Shown: positions 56,642 through 64,000 of the stretch, one piece after another
Numbering within the stretch: position 1 is the first letter of the stretch
How the letters are laid out: each line of letters opens with the position of its first letter
NCBI GenBank assembly: GCA_973895155.1
Contig: OZ316899.1
Span: 15,996,001 to 16,060,000 of the forward strand
Reading direction: 5' to 3'
From: Marsupella aquatica
Taxonomy: Eukaryota; Marchantiophyta
Length of the DNA stretch: 64,000 nt
Program-made: the position numbers and the translations under genes
The notes under the pieces: model-generated
The model's database searches: none
The model's input: only the letters and a program-made list of their open reading frames with translations
What the model was told of the DNA's origin: nothing

Positions 56642-58243
56642 TCACAATGGCGGTAGGCCGCTTTGCTTACGATAGCTTCCAAGGATCTCTGAGGCATTAC
56701 CCAAATTTTCTTCCGGCTCCCAGGTACTCTCGGCCTGGTCGTAGCCAGCCCAGTTCACCAAATACTCTAAAATTTGTCTTCCCAACTTGCGTTTGTAATG
56801 GTGGTCCATAATTGCCCCCACCTCGAACTCCTCCGCATCCTCCACCAGCATGGCGTCCGGACGCAAGACCTGATCCCGGTTGGGATCATCGTCTTTGACA
56901 AACTTCTTGAGCCGGCTAACATGGTAGCTTTTGCCCACACCCATTTCCTTGGGTGTCTCCAACACCACCAAAACCGGATTATCCTTGTGGGCCCATCATA
57001 TGATGCGATAGGGCCCTGCATATCTGGGAGCCAGCTTCCTACTTATGTTCCCGTGGTATTGCTCAGGTCTCAACTGCAACCAGACGCTCTCCCCAATTTC
57101 AAAGCTTACCTAGCGTTGATGTTTATCCCCTTGCTCCTTGTACCGACTTTGGGCAAGGGTCATACCCTTGGTAGCCGCTTCCACAACTGGGCGCCGCTCT
57201 CGAATAAAATTGTCCGCAGAAGGAACCTTGCTTTCCGTCCGCCAAGCTTCAGGATTTATAAACCAGGAGGGCGCCCTTGGCGTCCTCCTTGTGGCCAACA
57301 CAAACGTCGCAAACCCCGTCGCCAAATGCTTGGTCGAGTTATACCTAAACTTGGCCCAATCCTTCTGATTGGCTGTCACAAAGTGACGCAAGTAGTCCTC
57401 CACGATACCGTTAACCCGTTCTGTTTGGCCATCTGTCTCATGATGATACGCTGACCCCTGGTCAGGTCCGTTCTGGATAACCGGAAGAACACCTTTCAGA
57501 AATGGCCTGTGAACTTGGTATCGCGATCGGACAGGATATGCAACGGCAATCCCCACTGTCGAAAGACATTGTCAAATACTAGACCGGCAACCTCTCGGGC
57601 CAAAACCATCTTTGTAGTAGGCAAGAAATACGCCATCTTGGAAAAACGATCCACAATTGTTAAGATGGAGTTACTGCCATGGGACTCAGGTAATCCAACA
57701 ATGAAGTCCATGGAGATAGACTCCCATGGAGCCGTAGCTACTGGTAAGGGTTGCAGTAGTCCTCCTTTTGCCCTATAGACCGTTCAGTTCTTTTGGCATG
57801 AGTAACAACTTTGCACGTGTTGAAGGACCGATTGCTTCATGTCCGGCCAATACACATCTCGCAACATGCTGCGATACGTGGCGGCTTGTCCTCCGTGCCC
57901 TCCCCAGGGCAAGTCGTGGTACTTTTGCAGAACCTATAGCCTTAGAGACTCTGGTATGTACACACGCCTCTGCTTGTATCGCCATAACTGGACATTATGC
58001 GTTGTATCCAACCCCAACGATACGTGCCTTACCTTGCCCTGGCTACCCCCATTGCTTTGCCAATCCTTAACTAATCTGTCATCCCCGTACGCCGCAGCCA
58101 GAACCTTTGGCCACTCGGATTCGAGCATCGTGATCCCATTGACACAATGTTGGTCCTTACGCGATAACGCGTCCGCTGCCGTGGCGGACTTTAAAATCAA
58201 AATCCGCCAAGAACATCTGCCAACACATTTCCTTGGGGTTTAG
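56642..58243 (-). pseudogene. Chromovirus RNase H end, integrase and chromodomain
   Basis: Leftward from the E2 insertion: LNPKEMCWQMFLADFDFKV, ADALSRKDQHCVNG, KRRVYIPESLR, the zinc domain with HDLPWGGHGG and CYSCQK, then the core MDFIVGLPESHGSNSI, LSDRDTKFTGHF and HETDGQTERVNGIVEDYLRH (D, D, E). Next come YAGPYRIIRWAHKDN, KSYHVSRLKKFVKDD, and the chromodomain LEYLVNWAGYDQAESTWEPEENL ending at 56,642. Frame changes occur near 58,190, 57,770, 57,530 and 57,050, so it is inactive. Confidence 0.88.
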
Positions 58244-58248
58244 CCTTG

Positions 58249-61200
58249 TGTGGTGCGTCCCATGGCTCCCCAAACCCAAGAAACCCCCCCGCACAAGCCA
58301 ATTTCCGTAGCTTTTGTCCTCGACGAGGCCGTTTCTGCGGCTTAGCGGCATGGGACGCTGCTAATTTCCTCTACTACTACTATTAACATTTTACACACAT
58401 ATATTGGACAGATCCTTCATCGGGTCATGAGATACTTAGCCGGCCTATTCTAGGCCCTCCCTTGTATTCCTCTCCTGGTCTTCCCTTAGGTATGTTTGGA
58501 TTCCGCCGCCGGAATGATCCCCAATTGGCTTGGTTAAGCCGCTAAGACCTCTCTCAGCTTGACACATCCAACTCTCACTCCCTTGCTACTTCCCTTCATT
58601 GATGTGGGCACTCTTCACACAAGTTAATGCGGCACACAAATAGCAAAATGACTCCTTCTGACTGAGTTATACCATGCACTTGCCATACAAACAGTACATC
58701 TCATACACAAGCTCTGCGAACTAAGCCGTGAGGCCAACTCTATTCAATTTTTAGGCATGAGGAACCATGAATATACACAAGGGTCACTGTATAACTAACC
58801 GAGAGCTTCTCTTACTACTTGATCCCAGCCCTGCTGGTGCAACTAAAAACTTGCTAAATAAGAGGCCTTGAACTCCCCGCAGCCCAGGTACTTATCCTGG
58901 TTGTGGATCCGCCTGATTCCTTGCAGCGTAAGCCTAATCTACTTATCAATAATCTACCTAACTGTAATCTACCTATGTACAGCGAGGCAAGAGCACAAGT
59001 GTTGCCCTTACTCGTGGATCCGCAATCCCACTAATCTAAGTGTCAGGGTCGTCTCCTGGTCCTGATCCTTAGTCTAAACTTGGAGATCAGCACCCGCCCT
59101 GCCCACTCACGCCTCCTACCTCCACGTCCGCCCTCCCTAAAAGGGACGGCTCCCTTACACCGTCACGACCCCGGTGGCTGGTCCTCAATGGATGCCCCCA
59201 ACGCTTCCTCCGTAGCCACTGCTGTTGGTCCGTCCTCTGACAGATTACCTGCCCCGGGCCGAGTCAACTATTCATCGGCCTGACTGGGTCCACCCTCGGC
59301 TTCGGCCTCAGCATTGGCCACGGCCTCCCCGACATGTTCTAGTGGTGGATCTGGTACCTCGGCTTCATTACTGGTTGTCCCGGCCTTGGCCTTGCCATCC
59401 CCACTTCCTAGGACTGGTGGATCCACTGTCGTGTCGATGCCGGGTTTATCTTCTCGGTCACAACGGCTTGAGAAGCCGTATAACTCCCAGACCTAGAAGG
59501 TTTCTGCTTCTTCTTCTTCCCTATTTTGACAGTCGGTTCCTTCCCCTTGCCACTTACCTCCGGCACCGGGGTGAGTGTCTCGGCTTGTCCTTTGGCCAAT
59601 ACTACCCCTGGTAACTGGGTTGCCCCAATTGGAGTTGGACCTGATGAAGCCAAGCATTTAAATACTGCGGCTTGTTTCTTCAGCCGCTCCGTTTGGTTGT
59701 CGGCCCGCCGCTGTAGGTTCTCCATCTTCCTCGTGATTTCCTCCAACTCCTCCTGGGTCTCGTCCAGGTCCTTGCGCGCCTCCTCCAGCTCCTTTTTGGC
59801 TTCCTCCAATTCTTTCTTTAAGGTAGCCCTCTCCTCCCGGGTTGCTCTTAGCTCCTTGTCGAGCTCTGCTACGACCTCAGACTCCATCTTATTCATCTTG
59901 GCATAAGTCTGGTCGAGCTGGTCGTCTTTCTCACGGAGGTCGGCCTTGAAGCTGGCCGTCAGGGACGCAAGCTCCTGCTGCAGCGCAATAATCCCTTGAT
60001 AGGATTTCCCTAACTCGGCCTCCTTTTGCTCAAGGGCTCCGCGGATATCCTTGAGTTCCCCCTTTAATGCCCTCTCCCTTCTCTGGTTCTCCGTCATGGC
60101 CCGATTGTTGGTTGCTAAGTGGGCCTCCTCTGCGTTCCTTGGCTCTCGCTTCCATTTCTCTCTTTCCTTGACTGCGCCGGCCAACTCTCCTTGGGTCCGA
60201 GTCAGTTTATCTTTGATAATCTGATTGTCAGACTGAGCGGTATCCAACTGCCCCTGCATGATGTTTAGCTCATGCCGCTTAATCCGCAACTCATCTTGGG
60301 CTTTCTTGGCCACCTGCAGGACTTCCACCTCGGCTTCCTTCTCCCTAAGCCGCCGGATGCCCTCGTCCTTCTTGCTTCTCTCCAAAGCCACCGCTTCTTC
60401 TAATCGATGCTTCTCCAACCTCTCCCTCTGGTAGAAAGGTCCCTGCTCCAACTCCTCCCCAAAGATGCTGAGCGCCAGGTCCCCACACATCTCCCTGTAC
60501 TCCATGGCTCTATCTTTAGCATAGGTGGAGTAAGTAGAAGTCATCGGCATCAACCACCTCGGCCTCTATTCCCAAGCCGCCTTGCGGATTTCTTCTACGG
60601 TGGCAAGAGGGTTGCTTCTTTTTTTGGCAAGCCGCCTGATGTCCTCCAGGCAATCTCCTCCTGGTAAGTCTTTCTCCCTAGCCAGGGCTGCCCTCTCTTC
60701 CTCCCTGAGTCGCTCCTGAAAATCTTGTGCCGTCTGCTTTATGCCGTCAAAGCTCGGGGGAGCAACCTCTGGTGGGGGAGACTCGGGGCTACTCTGTTGG
60801 GTGGGGTCCCCTCGAACTACTCTTGGAAGCGTGGGGAACATGATGATCCAACCCATAGCCGGAGTTATCATTGCTGTAGTCCTCCACCGCCTCCTCCACT
60901 GCTTGGACTCCCTGCTTCCCCCTTTGTTCCCCTGGTCCTGCCGTGAAAACGGCCTCACAGACCACGGGCTCTTGTTCCTCCTCTGGGTTCCAGGCTGTCC
61001 TCTCCCTCTGCTCGTGGGAAGGAGCCTTAGGCTGCTCTGCCTCCGATTCGGGGCTTGAGGCTCCCACATACATTCGCACTCCCGGCTTGTGTTCCGGCCT
61101 TCTTCTCTCCTTGGCTCTGGTAAACGGGTTTTCCCTCCTGAGTTGGCTTAGGCCGGCCTTTGGGGCAGTGTCCTGTATCGGTGCCGTTGCCGTTGCTAGT

Positions 61201-62936
61201 GCCGTTCTCTCCTTCTCCAGCATTTTTAGTAGATTCTGCATGCCTGATTGCTGCATCGGCAAGTCTTCTTTCCTTGGCCGAAACACCTACTCGATTGTAG
61301 GACTGGCAGGCTGGTTGGGCTTCTTCTGTTGCTGGCCTCTGCTCCGAAACCTCCTTCGGTGCCCTTGCCAATAGGGGAAGTATTGGGGCAAAGATTTGAC
61401 TTCTGGCATACCGGCACAACAGCGGCATGTGATAGCCAAGCCGGGACACGCTTCCCACGCCGATCGCCTGTTGTTCCTCCTTCAAGATCTTCTTTAGTTG
61501 GTTGAGGAGGTACCCGTTGTAATCCCGACTTGGGTTTGGCCTTTCTGCCAGGTATACCTGAGCCTTGCCGATCTCTGCCCTCGGTAAGTTACAATGCATG
61601 GTCACCCGCAAGAAATCGATCATCGCTCCGATGTGCGGGTTGGTGTAGGTGTTCCGGAAGAAGCCATTCTTCGTTGATGGTCCTGGGAACGACCGGAACT
61701 CCTTGTCAGGTAAGGTCTTCCTGGTATCAACCTTGGTCTTATTACCCATCGGCAAGCCAAACACCTCGGCAATCACCCAGGGAGTGAGATAGAATCCTTC
61801 CCATACACCCTCGTGGAATTGGTCTCGAGTTTCCATGATCCCACGAATTCTAATAAGTCTGAGTTCAGCACCTCCGGCTTCAGCCACGGTAATCTTACAA
61901 AGGTTTCCAAGCCGGATCCGGCCATGAAGCCCTGGTACTTCTTGGTTTGCATGGCCGTAAAGCATGCATCCTCCTCCCGTGCAAAATGTAATTGCACTTC
62001 CTCTGGTAGGGTCGCCGCCCAGCCTTTCTAGGTGTCATCCTTTGTTAGAATGGCATTGATGGGATCAACCTCCTCCTCTTCGGCTTCTCCATGCCTCCTG
62101 CTCTGCTGCTCTACTGCTCTGCTGCTCTGTTGGCTTCCTTGGTGCCGCCGACCTTGTTCTTTTTGTCGGGGTGGCCTCTTTGTTGTTGTTTCCTTTCCTC
62201 TTCATCTCGGCTGCCGTGGATGTTTCTCCTAGCACCATTGCCTTTGTCCACCCCTCCGTGCTACCCTTCAACTCCCAGTGCACGTTGTTGCAGCAGTTGA
62301 TGGCTTCCCGAATGCCGACGATTCTGTCTTCGCAAAACAGAAGGTCATCGAGCTGATTGGCAATAGGAGTCCACAAGAACTCGGCCTTGATGAGTTCTCC
62401 TCCTAAGAAGGCAAACTTCTGCAGCTCCCACAGTCGAGCGAGCTCCTGCCGTTCTCGAGCTACTCTCTCCGATTCTTCATCCTCGTAAGTCCCAATGTAC
62501 TCAGTTGCCCGTTCGAACAGGCATCCCCAAAAATGTGCCGCTTGATTGACGTTGCTCATACCCTCCTTGACTCGATCGTTGGTATTTGTTCCCACCCAAA
62601 GTGCTTGCCTAAGCAGCTGACAGTATTTGGCCTCCCGTAGTTGTCTGCCCAGTTCGTGCTTGCAAATGAGCCACCATTCCTCGCGAGCGGTCCTTACCCC
62701 TCTCCTCCTCTGGTCTTCCCTCCCGTTGGTCACCCCTAGCCGCCGATGCTTAGCGCACCCTAACCCTAATCGTGTTCTCTCCCCCGGCGTCCTTACTTCC
62801 GGCCTCGGTCCGGGTTCCATAGTCACCCTTAATTGTTTATATTTTCCTTGTCTTGTTACTATACTAAGGTGTTTCCAGGGTACACTCCTGCTTTTACCAT
62901 GTAAACCGGCCTAGTGATTCCTGGCTAGGCATCACA
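58249..62936. mobile_element. E2: complete 4,688-bp TG...CA unit with target duplication
   Basis: Begins TGTGGTGCGTCC, ends GGCATCACA, flanked by CCTTG at 58,244-58,248 and 62,937-62,941. Removing it with one CCTTG joins YFSSKP to RLNPKEMCWQMF in the chromovirus frame, so both ends are exact. No LTR pair is found inside, so E2 could be a solo LTR 4.7 kb long. Near the left end GCGTCCCATG and CATGGGACGC (about 58,254 and 58,347) form an inverted pair, also present in E1. Confidence 0.9.
59408..62826 (-). pseudogene. E2 large coiled-coil gag-like protein
   Basis: Reading leftward: first frame 62,826-62,065 (EEWWLICKHELGRQLREAKY, NVNQAAHFWGCLFERA, DRIVGIREAI, WELKGSTEGW, then Lys/Arg-rich KRTRS). 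After a break comes 61,965-61,027 (WVIAEVFGLPMG, GPSTKNGFFRNTYTNPH, MIDFLRVTMHCNLPRAE, GYHMPLLCRYARSQIFAP). Then a linker, and from 60,553 a 381-codon frame that is almost entirely coiled coil (ELEEARKDLDETQEELEEI), ending in a basic KKKKQKPSRSG tail. In all about 1,100 residues with few breaks. Its length, coiled coil and basic tail suit a structural or nucleic-acid-binding protein. No polymerase, protease or transposase motif is visible. Confidence 0.6.
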
Positions 62937-62941
62937 CCTTG

Positions 62942-64000
62942 GCTTAGAACTGAAGTATTTGGCCGGCGAGCTATCTGTGTGGATTACCACTTTGGAACCG
63001 TTCTTAAGGTAAATCTCCCACTTCTTCAACACGTAGATCACAACATACATTTCCCTTTCCGGCGTGATCCAGTGATTTTCCAACTTACATGACTCGAAGG
63101 CCATAGGACGCCCATCTTGGTGAAGACAGGCGCCGATGGCATAATCACTTGCGTCTGTCCAAATCTTGAACTTTAGAATTGGCGGTGTTATCATTAGCTG
63201 CTTAAGTTCCAGGAATGCTAACTTGCAATCCTGAGTCCACACAAACACTTTGTTTTTCAACGTTAGCGCGTTTAGGGGCCTCGCAATCCTTGCATAGTCT
63301 TTCATGTATCTCCGATAGAACCCCGTAAATCCTAAGAAGGCTCCAACTTGCCTTACATTGGATGGGCGCTCCCATTCTTTGATCTCCTTAAGCTTGTCCT
63401 GACTAGGCGTAATCCCTTCCGGGGTAAAGGTATGGCCGAGGAACTGAATCTTGTTCATCGCAAACTCGCACTTGCTAGGTTTAGCAAAGAGATGAGCCTT
63501 ACAAAGGCGAGAGAACACTTCTCTGAGCAACTGCTCATGCTCCTCCAACGTTTTCGAGTAGATTAGGATGTCATCAATAAAGACGACCACTCCTTGGTCC
63601 AACAAGTCATGAAAGATGGTATTCATCATCTTCATGAACATTGCGGTTGCATTACACAACCCGAATGGCATAACCAAAAACTCATAGGATCCGAACCTTG
63701 TGCGCATCGCGGTCTTATACTCGTCTCCCTTAGCCATGCGGATCTGGTAATACCCAGACCGCAAGTCCACCTTTGAAAAATTCTTAGCCCCGGAGAGGCA
63801 ATCGAAGAGGTCATCCATATGAGGTAACAGGTACTTGTTCTTTACCCTATGCTTATTGAGGGCCCGGTAATCTGTGTAGAATCGCAAAGTACCATCCTTT
63901 TTGGACACAAACAGCACGGGCGCCCCGTAAGGACTCTTACTAGGGCGAATGAACCCTTGGTCGATCAACTCTTCCAAGGCATTCTTCAACATCATTCGCT
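62942..64000 (-). pseudogene. Chromovirus reverse transcriptase and RNase H, cut by window edge and E2
   Basis: From the window edge: [80 protein letters not shown] with the catalytic Asp pair, [13 protein letters not shown], then RNase H with [35 protein letters not shown] and [17 protein letters not shown], where E2 enters. The frame is open for 350 codons. Its 5' part is outside the window, so it may be intact apart from E2. Confidence 0.93.

Larger units (their letters stand above)
54711..64000 (-). mobile_element. Chromodomain Gypsy (chromovirus), 3' part, interrupted by E2
   Basis: On the - strand: RT/RNase H (64,000-62,942), insertion of E2, then integrase and chromodomain (58,243-56,642), a 3' untranslated stretch, the polypurine tract TTTTTAAGCGGGGGG (56,220-56,206) and a 1,495-bp 3' LTR (56,205-54,711). 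The 5' LTR lies outside the window. A chromodomain after integrase defines the chromovirus group, whose members target histone-marked chromatin. Confidence 0.9.

Overview
This window is a stack of nested transposable elements. I recognise no host housekeeping gene, rRNA or tRNA. The element types (En/Spm-like CACTA transposons with tnp2, TNP1 and DUF4216/4218 modules, an Ale/Retrofit-like Copia, a chromodomain Gypsy, a LINE with a zinc-binding tail) and the GT-AG introns point to a streptophyte (land plant or charophyte alga) nuclear genome. I cannot name the species.

Left half (about 4.2-37.9 kb). An old CACTA element, 'A', runs on the + strand: EDM2-like PHD/zinc-finger module (4.19-4.86 kb), N-terminal Cys motif and tnp2 transposase (6.2-8.2 kb), more transposase (17.1-17.9 kb), DUF4216-like tail (32.8-34.0 kb) and a multi-exon TNP1-like gene (34.0-37.0 kb). 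A Copia with 169-bp LTRs (10,891-16,706) sits in one of its introns. A second CACTA, 'B' (17,920-32,788, TSD GTG), sits inside its coding sequence. B carries a leftward TnpA-like gene and, divergently, a gene with a SET domain next to a tnp2 transposase. B is itself split by a third CACTA, 'C' (21,909-26,718, TSD AGG), a non-autonomous relative carrying a homologous TnpA-like gene and a truncated copy of the SET-gene 5' part.

Right half. At 37.9-41.7 kb lies one member ('E3') of a family of large TG...CA units with an antisense coiled-coil ORF. At 41.7-49.4 kb is a decayed Gypsy element ('G1') whose pol region contains a C5-DNA-methyltransferase domain between protease and reverse transcriptase, and a PHD finger after the integrase. 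From 49.4 to 64 kb is a second nest: a LINE fragment is interrupted by E1, E1 by a chromodomain Gypsy on the - strand, and that Gypsy by E2 (58,249-62,936, TSD CCTTG). A fourth copy (E0) occupies 1-1,561.

Two themes connect the elements. First, four carry chromatin reader or writer domains: SET in B, EDM2-like PHD in A, DNMT plus PHD in G1, chromodomain in the second Gypsy. Second, most premature stops in otherwise readable frames are TAG, TAA or TGA where CAG, CAA or CGA would fit. This suggests that C-to-T change at methylated cytosines inactivated these copies. The best candidates for something under-described are the SET-tnp2 CACTA family (seen in two elements) and the DNMT+PHD Gypsy.
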